Part shown: one piece after another, positions 15,341-22,837 of the stretch
How positions within the stretch are numbered: position 1 is the first letter of the stretch
Layout: each line of letters begins with the position of its first letter
Origin: Thermoguttaceae bacterium
GTDB lineage: Bacteria; Planctomycetota; Planctomycetia; Pirellulales; Thermoguttaceae
NCBI GenBank assembly: GCA_017447865.1
Contig: JAFSMO010000109.1
Span: 1 to 41,632, forward strand
DNA: 41,632 nucleotides
Direction: 5' to 3'
Made by a program: the position numbers and the translations under genes
The notes under the pieces: generated by a model
The model's input: the letters and a program-made list of their open reading frames with translations, nothing else
What the model was told of the DNA's origin: nothing
Database searches by the model: none

Positions 15341-16183
15341 TCACCAGATGAGCTTTTCCGCGTCAAAAACCGGGCCCTCGACGCAGGTACGGCAGTAGTC
15401 CCAACCCTCCGGCGCGGTTTCGTCCTTGCATTTCGTCACGCACGTGAAGCAGATCCCCATCCCACAGGCCATCGGCGTTTCGAGCGAGACCCAGCACTTC
15501 AGGCCCGCCTTGTGCGCCAGGTCCGCCACGATCTTCAGCATCGGCTTCGGACCGCAGGAGTAAACGCACGCGTTTTCCGGCTTGAACTGGCCCGATTCGA
15601 GCTTGGCCTTTTCCAGATCGGTCACGAAACCGTGGTACGCAAAGCTTCCGTCGTCGGTGGCGTTCATGATCTCGAGCTTTCCGGGAAATTCCCGCGCCAG
15701 AGCCTCAAAATCGGCGAGGCACGCAAGATGCGCACGGTCGCGGCTTCCCCACAGAAGCGTGACTTTCTCGGTGGTCGGCTGGTTCAGAAAAGCCCGGGCC
15801 AGCAGAAACATCGGCGTCTGACCGATCCCACCCGCGACAAGCAGAGGGCGCGTGGGCCATTCCGCGGGATCTTCCGCCAGCGGGAAACCATTCCCCAGCG
15901 GGCCCCAAATTTCCAGATCCTGCCCGGCGACGAGTGCCGCGAGCTGCTCCGTTCCCTTCCCGACCACGGCGTACACGACGTCCACGGCCTGATTTTCCGC
16001 CCGGAAGATCGCAAGCGGCCGGCCGAGCAGCGGCGCACGGGTCCCGGGGACACGCAGCATGCAGAACTGGCCCGGTTTCACTGCCGCGGCAATTTCCGGC
16101 GAGGCGAGACGCACACGCCAGATTTTCTCCCCGGCGAGTTCGTTGATGAGGATTTTATTCGTCTGATGAAATATGGTGTTCAT
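15341..16183 (-). CDS. pyrK: Dihydroorotate dehydrogenase electron-transfer subunit
   Basis: A 280-residue flavin/iron-sulfur protein that passes electrons from dihydroorotate dehydrogenase B to NAD. The FAD-binding barrel has PGQFCMLRV and LLGRPLAIF, the NAD(P)-binding half has LLVAGGIGQTPMFLLA and YSCGPKPMLK, and the C-terminus holds the [2Fe-2S] cysteines C240, C245, C248 and C264 (with C252 and C267 nearby) in ACGMGICFTCVTKC and DYCRTCVEG. Length and order are normal for PyrK. ATG 16183 is chosen; an upstream TTG at 16201 has no support. The catalytic partner PyrD is not adjacent, unlike in many genomes. It follows the phosphatase gene by 29 bases and may share its promoter. Confidence 0.9.
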   Translation of the reverse strand: MNTIFHQTNKILINELAGEKIWRVRLASPEIAAAVKPGQFCMLRVPGTRAPLLGRPLAIFRAENQAVDVVYAVVGKGTEQLAALVAGQDLEIWGPLGNGFPLAEDPAEWPTRPLLVAGGIGQTPMFLLARAFLNQPTTEKVTLLWGSRDRAHLACLADFEALAREFPGKLEIMNATDDGSFAYHGFVTDLEKAKLESGQFKPENACVYSCGPKPMLKIVADLAHKAGLKCWVSLETPMACGMGICFTCVTKCKDETAPEGWDYCRTCVEGPVFDAEKLIW

Positions 16184-16212
16184 TTGATCTGGCCCATCCA
16201 ATCAGGAGGTTT

Positions 16213-17880
16213 TTACTGCAGTTTCCTCCGAATCCCCGTGATGCAAATATCATCGGCGTGGGGCACGTTCCCGACGAATTTATCGATCGCCTCGATCAGC
16301 GCCATGCCCTGCTCCTGAATGGTCGGGCGGTACTGCTTCCAGCACTCGATGATCCGGTCCATGCCGAACATGGTCCCTTCGAAATTCACGCAGTCGGTCG
16401 CGCCGTCGGTGAAGAAGAAGAGGGTCTCGCCCGGCTCCAGATGGACCTGATTCACCATGAACGTCGAGTCCGGCAGCACTCCGATCGGGAAGCCCGGGAA
16501 AAGTTCCAAAACGTCGAGCGTTCCGTCCGGATGGCAGAGCATCGGCGGCGTGTGGCCCGCGTTGACGAGCTGGACGTCGTGCGTCTGCGGATCCAGAATG
16601 GCCGTCACGAGCGTCACGAAACGGTCGCCCCAGCGGTCGTCGCAGAACGTATTGTTCAGGGCAAACATCGCGTCTTTCACGTCCGGATGCATGGCAAGCA
16701 GGTAGCGCGCCTCGGCCGACATTTTCGCCATCAGAAGCGACGCGGAAATCCCTTTTCCGGAAACGTCGCCCAGGATCACCGCCAAGTGGCCGTTCTGGAG
16801 CGGCACGTAGTCGTAAACGTCGCCGCCGAGCTGACGCGCGGGGGAGTAGTAATCGAAGAACTCGTACCCTTCCACCACCGGTTTCATGGCGGGCAGAAGT
16901 CCCTGCTGGACTTTGTGCGCGACGTTCAGTTCACGCTTGAGCGATTCTTCCGCCATTGCCCGTTCCATGAGCTGCGCGTTGCGGACGGCCACGGTCGCCT
17001 GATTCGCCACGCTCGCCAGAATTTCCAGGTCGGAGGAAGTGAACTGACGCATCGTCGTGGCCGCGTCGATCTGAAGGACGCCGATCGCGTCGCCGTCGAT
17101 CCCGATCAGCGGGGCGCACATCATCGAACGGATCGGCGAGCTGGAAATACTCTGCGCCATATCGAACCGGGCGTCCATCGCGGCGTCGGCCGAAAGAATC
17201 GCCTGACCGGTCGAAATGACCGTCTGCAGAATCGTGCGGCTCAGCCGAACCTCCTCATTATCGGGGTTGCGCTGCTTGAGCGCCTTGGGAACGAGCCGAT
17301 CCGTGTTCATCTCGCGCAGAACGATGATCCCGCGGTCCGCCTGCGGGAAAATGTCGAAGAGGCTTTCGAGGATCCGGTTGAGCACTTCCTCGAGTTTCAC
17401 CGCTTCGCCCAAATGACGGCCGATTTCCACCAGCGCACGAAGTTTCACCTCGGCACTCACGCTGGTCTGACCAAGCGGATTCTTCTGCTTCAGCATGTCG
17501 AACGTGGCCATGAACGACGATTTGTCGCCCGGGTCCGCGTCCAGAATTCGAGCCTGGAACTCTTCGATCTCGGCCGGGTCCTGTTCGAGCCCATCCGCGT
17601 AGTAGTACATGACGATGGTGCAGATCTGGATCCGGTCGCGATGCTTGAGTTTCACCGGCTCATGCACCGGCATATTGTTCAGAAGCGTTCCATTCCGGCT
17701 TTTCAGGTCCTCGATGTAGTAGTCCTCCCCCTGACGGAAAATCCGCACATGGCGGCGGCTGACGGCCGCGACCTCCAGCTGGATCTCGCAGTCATGGCCG
17801 CGCCCCAGTGTGTATGACGGAGCTGAAAGGTTAAATGTTTTTCCCGGAGAGTAGCCCTTAATAAGACGCAAAAGTGCCAT
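16213..17880 (-). CDS. FHA-GAF-PP2C (SpoIIE/RsbU-type) serine phosphatase
   Basis: A 555-residue cytoplasmic regulatory phosphatase. Residues 1-95 form a forkhead-associated domain that reads phosphothreonine (YTLGRGHDCEI, VSRRHVRIF, KSRNGTLLNN). A GAF sensor domain follows (about 150-310, ending with CAPLIGIDGDAIGVLQIDA and ASVANQATVAVRNAQL), then a SpoIIE/PPM phosphatase (about 330-553) with metal-binding acids in QLGGDVYDY, GDVSGKGISASLLMA and FFFTDGATDCVN. The phosphatase residues look intact. Such proteins dephosphorylate anti-sigma antagonists in partner switching, with FHA linking them to Ser/Thr kinases. No kinase or anti-sigma gene lies nearby. A near-consensus promoter precedes the ATG at 17880. 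Confidence 0.93.
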   Translation of the reverse strand: MALLRLIKGYSPGKTFNLSAPSYTLGRGHDCEIQLEVAAVSRRHVRIFRQGEDYYIEDLKSRNGTLLNNMPVHEPVKLKHRDRIQICTIVMYYYADGLEQDPAEIEEFQARILDADPGDKSSFMATFDMLKQKNPLGQTSVSAEVKLRALVEIGRHLGEAVKLEEVLNRILESLFDIFPQADRGIIVLREMNTDRLVPKALKQRNPDNEEVRLSRTILQTVISTGQAILSADAAMDARFDMAQSISSSPIRSMMCAPLIGIDGDAIGVLQIDAATTMRQFTSSDLEILASVANQATVAVRNAQLMERAMAEESLKRELNVAHKVQQGLLPAMKPVVEGYEFFDYYSPARQLGGDVYDYVPLQNGHLAVILGDVSGKGISASLLMAKMSAEARYLLAMHPDVKDAMFALNNTFCDDRWGDRFVTLVTAILDPQTHDVQLVNAGHTPPMLCHPDGTLDVLELFPGFPIGVLPDSTFMVNQVHLEPGETLFFFTDGATDCVNFEGTMFGMDRIIECWKQYRPTIQEQGMALIEAIDKFVGNVPHADDICITGIRRKLQ

Positions 17881-17934
17881 TGAATCCCTCGTAACCTAAA
17901 AAAAACCGGAACCTGTTTATACTATTTTACTCTT

Positions 17935-17963
17935 ACTATAGACGTTTTGTTCTGAATTGTCAA
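17935..17963 (-). promoter_or_regulatory. Near-consensus sigma-70 promoter for the phosphatase gene
   Basis: On the minus strand TTGACA (17958-17963) and TATAGT (17935-17940) are separated by exactly 17 bases. This is 11 of 12 consensus positions. It lies 54 bases upstream of ATG 17880 and may drive the phosphatase, pyrK and macro-domain genes. Confidence 0.8.
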
Positions 17964-17970
17964 GCATAAA

Positions 17971-18000
17971 TTCCCGGTTTTTACCAAAAAAAATCGGGAA
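17971..18000 (-). terminator. Candidate terminator after the SAM hydrolase gene
   Basis: A 12-bp inverted repeat (17971-17982 with 17989-18000, one G.T pair) whose inner half is A/T only, 70 bases beyond the SAM hydrolase stop. On the minus strand only TTTATG follows, so strength is uncertain. Confidence 0.5.
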
Positions 18001-18070
18001 TTCATCATCCTTTCAAGATTTTTTCAGCCATTGACCTTTAACCGGAACCAGGAAATTGAGGAAGATTGAA

Positions 18071-18865
18071 TCATTCTGAGCAATCTGCGAGCAAACCCTG
18101 CGGGTCCCGGAGGCCCAGAATTTCCTGCGCATTTCCGTTCACGACCGCCAGTTCAAGCCGCCCCTGCGAGCCAAAAAGCGCGACGAGCGATCCGGCCGGA
18201 GCGTCCGCGTACGTGCGCACGAACCGAAACGTTTTCGCGCCCGCCGTCACCAAAGCCGGATTGGGGACCAGCTCACGCGTGAAATTGGTCGTGAGGTTTC
18301 CGAACGAGTCGGCAAAAAGGACCTGACCCCGCCAGCCCGCGGGCGTTTTTTCAGGCTCCGGGATGGAAATCGAAACCAGCCGCTCGAGCCCCACCGCCTC
18401 GCCGACCTCCGAGACCGGCACGCCAAGCGCCAGCGCAGCCGCCACGGGTGCCAGAATGTCCCGACCGTGAAACGTCCCGGAGGGGGTTTCCGAAAAAAGC
18501 GCCGGATTTTGAATGAGATTCACGCTCAAGACCGGGAATTTCCGGGCCAAAACGCTCACCAGGCCATTATTCGGGCAGAGGACCGTTTGCGTCTGATCGG
18601 CCGACTTCCCCAAACGGACACAGACCAGCTCGCGCTCCGAGCCGACGCCCGGATCCACTACCGCGACGTGGATCGTTCCCGCCGGGAAATACGGCATCGT
18701 ATCGGCCAACGCAAACGCTCCGAATAGAATATTCTGCGGTGGCACGGCGTGCGTTACGTCCACGATTCGGACGTCCGGCACACGGCAGTACAAAACGCCC
18801 TTCATCTGTGCGATGTACGGACTGCCGGGCTGGAAATCGGTGGTGAGTGTAATGAGCGGGAACAA
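18071..18865 (-). CDS. S-adenosyl-L-methionine hydrolase (adenosine-forming), DUF62
   Basis: A 264-residue member of the DUF62 family, which splits SAM into adenosine and methionine using an activated hydroxide. The triad known from archaeal members is present: Asp71 and Arg78 in VDPGVGSER and His133 in TFHGRD. That marks a hydrolase rather than a fluorinase or chlorinase. The substrate-binding TDF motif is at residues 9-11 and the C-terminal beta-barrel holds LFADSFGNLTTNF. One oddity is QPGSPYIAQMKG, where most relatives carry an Asp before Pro-Tyr (DPYVG.MKG); here it is Ser15. The ATG at 18865 is followed at once by the conserved ITLTTDF. An A/T repeat array separates it from the rpmB terminator. 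Confidence 0.9.
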   Translation of the reverse strand: MFPLITLTTDFQPGSPYIAQMKGVLYCRVPDVRIVDVTHAVPPQNILFGAFALADTMPYFPAGTIHVAVVDPGVGSERELVCVRLGKSADQTQTVLCPNNGLVSVLARKFPVLSVNLIQNPALFSETPSGTFHGRDILAPVAAALALGVPVSEVGEAVGLERLVSISIPEPEKTPAGWRGQVLFADSFGNLTTNFTRELVPNPALVTAGAKTFRFVRTYADAPAGSLVALFGSQGRLELAVVNGNAQEILGLRDPQGLLADCSE

Positions 18866-18867
18866 AC

Positions 18868-18902
18868 GAATTATGAATTCTGAATTATGAATTATGAATT
18901 AG
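18868..18902. repeat. Short tandem repeat array (GAATTAT type)
   Basis: GAATTATGAATTCTGAATTATG-like units in tandem (each 10-11 bases), ending three bases before the SAM hydrolase start codon on the minus strand. Same family as the arrays at 7764 and 29208. Confidence 0.6.
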
Positions 18903-18942
18903 AAATGGGGCACACATTGCGCGAAGCGTCAACTCCTCACTC

Positions 18943-18975
18943 AAAAAAAAAGTCCCAGTCGAAAAATGGCTGGGA
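18943..18975 (-). terminator. Intrinsic terminator of rpmB
   Basis: On the minus strand an 8-bp stem TCCCAGCC/GACTGGGA-type (18968-18975 with 18953-18960, one wobble) is followed closely by a run of nine U (positions 18951-18943). It lies 42 bases beyond the rpmB stop. Confidence 0.85.
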
Positions 18976-19016
18976 TTTAGTACGTGCTTTCTGAAGGGGA
19001 TGATTCCTTCAAAAAA

Positions 19017-19286
19017 TCATTTTTTCTGGTCAACGAGTTTGAACGGAGCCGCTTTCACGACACGATTGACCGCGCCGCTCTTGAGGCACTGAGCACAAAT
19101 GCACACGGTTTTGTGCGTACCATTTTCCGTCGAAATACGAACTTTGCGAAGGTTCGGTTTGAATTCCCGGCGGGTAATACCGGTGACTTTCGTACCAACA
19201 CCACCCAGGTACTTCGCGCGACCACGAGTCTGAACTACGTTCCCAACCTGCTTGCCTTTACCGCAAAAAGTGCAAAAGTTTGGCAT
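19017..19286 (-). CDS. rpmB: Large ribosomal subunit protein bL28
   Basis: An 89-residue ribosomal protein. It carries the zinc-ribbon form of bL28: a first Cys pair in NFCTFCGKG (C5, C8) and a second in VCICAQCLKSG near residues 60-70. The basic middle, TRREFKPNLRKVRI, is typical of L28. It is slightly longer than the usual 60-80 residues. A strong ribosome-binding site (GGGAGGA) precedes ATG 19286. The gene is monocistronic, with its own promoter and terminator, as is often seen for this protein. Confidence 0.93.
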   Translation of the reverse strand: MPNFCTFCGKGKQVGNVVQTRGRAKYLGGVGTKVTGITRREFKPNLRKVRISTENGTHKTVCICAQCLKSGAVNRVVKAAPFKLVDQKK

Positions 19287-19361
19287 TTTGAATCCTCCCT
19301 TGATTTATCTTTTAGATGCTTTTTTAAACATCAACTATTCCATAGTTTAATATAGCGTGGT

Positions 19362-19389
19362 ATTTTACACAATTTTTTTAAAAGCGCAA
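19362..19389 (-). promoter_or_regulatory. Candidate promoter of rpmB
   Basis: On the minus strand TTGCGC (19384-19389), a 16-base spacer and TAAAAT (19362-19367), 75 bases before the rpmB ATG. An alternative pair, TTGTGT and TAAACT, lies slightly downstream. Confidence 0.45.
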
Positions 19390-19497
19390 GCCCCCCCACC
19401 CAGATTTTTGGAATTTCTTTCCAATTTTTTCAGGAATGTGGGCGGGAGGAATGGGTTGAGGGCTGATTGGCAAAGGTTTTCCGGGGTGAAAATTCCT

Positions 19498-21708
19498 CTA
19501 ATTTTTCACTCTCAGCCGGATCTCGCCGACCCACTCGCCGTCATTTTCCGCCCGGATGTACCAGTGCGGGATCACGCAGACCGACTGGTGGACCAGCTCG
19601 TAGCCCCCCTCGGAATTGCTGACCGTCTCGACCGGAAGGGTCCAGAAGTCCGTGATGCGCGAAACCTCCAGCTCCACGCAGAGTTTCTGCCACTCGTCCG
19701 CAAGCCCCAGAAACGTCGCGGCTTTCGTGGTCAGGCGGGAGCTCAGATTCCCCAGTTTCCCGCCGGCGTCGTAGAAGTACCGGTCCTCGCAGTGCCCCGG
19801 AAGGCCCGCGAAGTTGAACTCCGAGCCGAAAAGGATGGTCTGCCAGCGCGGGAGGTTCGCGAGCCGCCACGTAATTTTCAGCTCGTTCCCGACGAGTTCG
19901 ACCGTTTTGCAGACCGAGATCGTGTGCGTGTTCCCCTCAAAAGAACGGGCCGTCCCCGCCGCGGAAAGCGTCAGTTTCCCGTCCCGGAAGCTGGCCGTGT
20001 ACGGGATCTGCGCGAAAGACGGCGTCGCGGCGACCAGGCCGTCGTACAGCGAATCGGGCGTCACGTCCGGACCGTAAAAACCGTCCTGGAGCGACTTGCG
20101 CAGGACCGCGTCGTAGAGGAGCCGCTTTTCAAGGCCCTCCTGCTTGAAAACCACCTGGTCGCGAATATTCCCGAGGTCATCGGCGTCCGCGTCGGTTCCA
20201 GCGGCGGCCGCTTCGCCCGTTCCGCCCGGTTCGCCAGCTTCGGCTTTCGCGAGTTTTTCCTCGAGTTTCTTTTTCCTTTCGACCGCCTCGACGATTTTCC
20301 GGTGGTACGGCTCCGGCCGCCGCGCAAGCGTGGCGAGAAGATTCAGGCCCGTTTTCCGGACGTCCAGCTCGTACATCATCCCACCCGCCGCCGGGGAGAA
20401 AAAGGCGGAAAGTTCGTCCGATTCCAGCCGGAATTCCGGCTCGCCGTCCAGATTGAAATCGCCAAAGGCCCCGGCCACGGGATTCGGCGCAACGCGATCC
20501 AGGAGCCGGTCCGCTTCAATCAGGTGGCGGAAAATGCCGTTTCTCAAGTGGGGGAGGTACACGCCGCCAAACGCCCCGTGCCAGTACGGGCAGTTGCACT
20601 GGCCGCGGTAAAGTTCCAGCCGCGCCGACTCCAGAAGCTGGACTTTCCAGCAATATTCCTCCTCCGAAAGCGTCCGCGCCTCCTGCTGGAACCGGTTCTG
20701 GAGCGCCTCCAACCGACGGCTGACCGCCAGCGCACGGCAGTACATCTCGTTCGTCTCCGGGTACTTGACCTTGAAATTGCGCCAGTTCCCCATCGGTTTC
20801 GCAGCAGGGGCCGAAGACTGCGCCGCGTCCTGCGGATCTTCTTCCTCCGGGATTTCTTCAAGCGCGGCCCACTCCGTCATTTCGCGGTACGAGCAGTCCG
20901 GGAGGTAAATTTTCCCCAGCGGCCGGCACTCGTCGCGGGCTTCCGAAAACGTGACGGTCCGCAGCCAGTCCGAATTATCCGCAAGCGCGTCGAAAAAGTG
21001 CTTCAGCCACTGCGTCTCGCCGTACACGTGGTCGAAAGTCTTGGGCCAGGCGCCGAATTTCTCGCCGTCGTCGCCGCAGAAAAGGATCGCGTTCGGGTCC
21101 TGCGCCTGAATTTCCCGCAAGTAGTTCAGGCTCCGGTCGATCGAATCGAACGGGATCCAGTAGCGGAGTTTTTCGCTGTCGGGGTAAACCGCCATGGTCT
21201 GGCCGTCGTCCTCGGTCAGGTAGTAGCCGTAAAGTTTCTCCTCAGGAAGCCCGACCTTTTTGAAGTGGAAATCGTCGAGGATCGTGAATTCCATCCCGGC
21301 GCGCGTCAGGTCGCCGACGTACGACTGCTCCCAGACCCGTTCCGGCATCCACATGCCACGGACGCGGACCCCGAGGCGGTTTTCGAGCCAGCGCGTGTGG
21401 GTCAAAATCTGACCGACGCGGTCCCGGGACGGCAGCATCGCGAGGATCGGCTCCTGAAACGGCCCGCCGAGGACTTCCACCTGACCCGACCGCGCAAGCG
21501 CCGCGAGTTGATCGAGGTACTCCGGATGATGGCGGTCGAGCCATTCCTCCAGGCACCCGGAATTATGGATCGAAACCTTCAGCCCGGCGTACTCCGGACG
21601 CGAAATCAGCTCCAAAAACGGGCAGTAGCTGGTCTGGAAGCACTCTTCGATGGTCCCATCAAAGTTTCCGACCGGCTGGTGATTATGAAAAGCAAGAGCG
21701 AGAAACAT
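19498..21708 (-). CDS. GH57 alpha-glucan enzyme (4-alpha-glucanotransferase/alpha-amylase type)
   Basis: A 736-residue cytoplasmic enzyme acting on starch- or glycogen-like alpha-1,4-glucans. The GH57 signatures occur in order: HNHQPVG at the N-terminus, VLGGPFQEP, the nucleophile E123 in GMWMPERVWE, and the acid/base D214 in FCGDDGEKFG. The two catalytic numbers coincide with those of Thermococcus litoralis 4-alpha-glucanotransferase. The C-terminal half is the beta-rich DUF1925/DUF1926 type region that accompanies this subfamily. It is longer than the ~660-residue archaeal enzymes because of Ala/Glu/Asp-rich insertions (EEIPEEEDPQDAA near 290 and a stretch near 500). No signal peptide is present, so it probably serves internal glucan turnover. 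Its start is 62 bases from the trxB stop. Confidence 0.92.
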   Translation of the reverse strand: MFLALAFHNHQPVGNFDGTIEECFQTSYCPFLELISRPEYAGLKVSIHNSGCLEEWLDRHHPEYLDQLAALARSGQVEVLGGPFQEPILAMLPSRDRVGQILTHTRWLENRLGVRVRGMWMPERVWEQSYVGDLTRAGMEFTILDDFHFKKVGLPEEKLYGYYLTEDDGQTMAVYPDSEKLRYWIPFDSIDRSLNYLREIQAQDPNAILFCGDDGEKFGAWPKTFDHVYGETQWLKHFFDALADNSDWLRTVTFSEARDECRPLGKIYLPDCSYREMTEWAALEEIPEEEDPQDAAQSSAPAAKPMGNWRNFKVKYPETNEMYCRALAVSRRLEALQNRFQQEARTLSEEEYCWKVQLLESARLELYRGQCNCPYWHGAFGGVYLPHLRNGIFRHLIEADRLLDRVAPNPVAGAFGDFNLDGEPEFRLESDELSAFFSPAAGGMMYELDVRKTGLNLLATLARRPEPYHRKIVEAVERKKKLEEKLAKAEAGEPGGTGEAAAAGTDADADDLGNIRDQVVFKQEGLEKRLLYDAVLRKSLQDGFYGPDVTPDSLYDGLVAATPSFAQIPYTASFRDGKLTLSAAGTARSFEGNTHTISVCKTVELVGNELKITWRLANLPRWQTILFGSEFNFAGLPGHCEDRYFYDAGGKLGNLSSRLTTKAATFLGLADEWQKLCVELEVSRITDFWTLPVETVSNSEGGYELVHQSVCVIPHWYIRAENDGEWVGEIRLRVKN

Positions 21709-21769
21709 GAGTTTGCAGGAATTAAAGGAAAAAAAGTGGAATTGACCGCGCGTTTCACTCCGGAACGTT

Positions 21770-22819
21770 TCACCTCGCGGCGAGCCAGCGCTCGGCGTCC
21801 AGCGCGGCCATGCAGCCGGAAGCCGCCGCCGTGTTGGCCTGGCGGTAAATCGAATCGGCGCAGTCCCCCGCGGCGAAGATCCCCGGCACGCTCGTGAACG
21901 TCCGGCCCGGCTGGGTCCAACGCACGTACTTTTTCTCCGTCAGCTCGACGGTTCCTTCCAGGAATCCCGTGTTCGGCGTGTGGCCAATCAGGACGAAAAG
22001 GCCGGAAACCTCGATCTGCAGAGGCTCCTCCCCCTTCGTGCTCGCGAGCAAAACGCCCTGAACGCCCTCATTCGGCGTGCCGAGGACCTCCGAAACGACG
22101 CGGGAGTACAAAACCTCGACCTTCGGGTTTTCCAGCGTCCGTTTCACCATGAATTTCGACGCGCGGAACTCGTCCCGGCGGTGGATCACGTAAACTTTGG
22201 AGGCGAACTGGCTCAAGTAGTTCGCGTCCTCCAGGGCCGAATCGCCGCCGCCGACCACCGCGACCGGGTGGTTCCGGAACCGGGGGAGCGCACCGTCGCA
22301 GACCGCGCAGGCGCTCACGCCCTGATTTTTGAAGCGTTCCTCCGAAGCCAGGCCGAGCCAGTTCGCGCTGGCGCCGGTCGCCACGATGACGGCGTCCGAC
22401 TCGAACGTCCCGTTTTCCAGCGTGTGCAGGACGAACGGCCCGTCCGGACTGCGTGAAACGTCGATTTTCACCACGTCGTCCGAAACGATCTCCGTCCCGA
22501 AATTCACGGCCTGCTGGCGGATCAGCTCGACCAGTTCCGGGCCGGTGATCCCGTGCTTCCCGTGCGGCGGGAGGTAGTCGAGCCGCTCTGGGTCGATGGC
22601 CGATTTCAGGTACTCCGTCAGATCGCCCGCGGGGAAGCCGGGGAAATTCTCGACTTCCGTGGTCATGGCGAGCTGGCCCATGGGGAGCGTGTTTTTGAGC
22701 TGGTTTTCTTCCGTGACTGCGCCCTCAAAAACGACGGGCTTCAGATTGGCGCGGGCGGCGTACACCGCGGCGGTCCAACCCGCCGGGCCGCTCCCGATGA
22801 TCGAAATGGAATGACTCAT
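21770..22819 (-). CDS. trxB: Thioredoxin reductase
   Basis: A 349-residue flavoenzyme that reduces thioredoxin with NADPH. It has the FAD motif GSGPAGWTAAVYAARA at the N-terminus, the redox pair CAVC in SACAVCDGALPRF, the NADPH motif VVGGGDSALEDA followed by HRRDEFRASK, and the C-terminal FAD motif GIFAAGDCADSIYRQ. All active parts are intact. Compared with the usual ~315 residues it has an extra segment between ENFPGFPAGD and GITGPELVELIRQQ (TEYLKSAIDPERLDYLPPHG), which I infer is an insertion in the FAD domain. The gene lies 18 bases after the large haem/FGE gene. Confidence 0.93.
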   Translation of the reverse strand: MSHSISIIGSGPAGWTAAVYAARANLKPVVFEGAVTEENQLKNTLPMGQLAMTTEVENFPGFPAGDLTEYLKSAIDPERLDYLPPHGKHGITGPELVELIRQQAVNFGTEIVSDDVVKIDVSRSPDGPFVLHTLENGTFESDAVIVATGASANWLGLASEERFKNQGVSACAVCDGALPRFRNHPVAVVGGGDSALEDANYLSQFASKVYVIHRRDEFRASKFMVKRTLENPKVEVLYSRVVSEVLGTPNEGVQGVLLASTKGEEPLQIEVSGLFVLIGHTPNTGFLEGTVELTEKKYVRWTQPGRTFTSVPGIFAAGDCADSIYRQANTAAASGCMAALDAERWLAAR

Positions 22820-22837
22820 AAAATCACCTGATTGGTT

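Noticed and set aside
19357..21897. An 846-codon plus-strand frame opposite the GH57 gene
   Set aside because: It is antisense to a gene with exact catalytic residues and lacks any family pattern.
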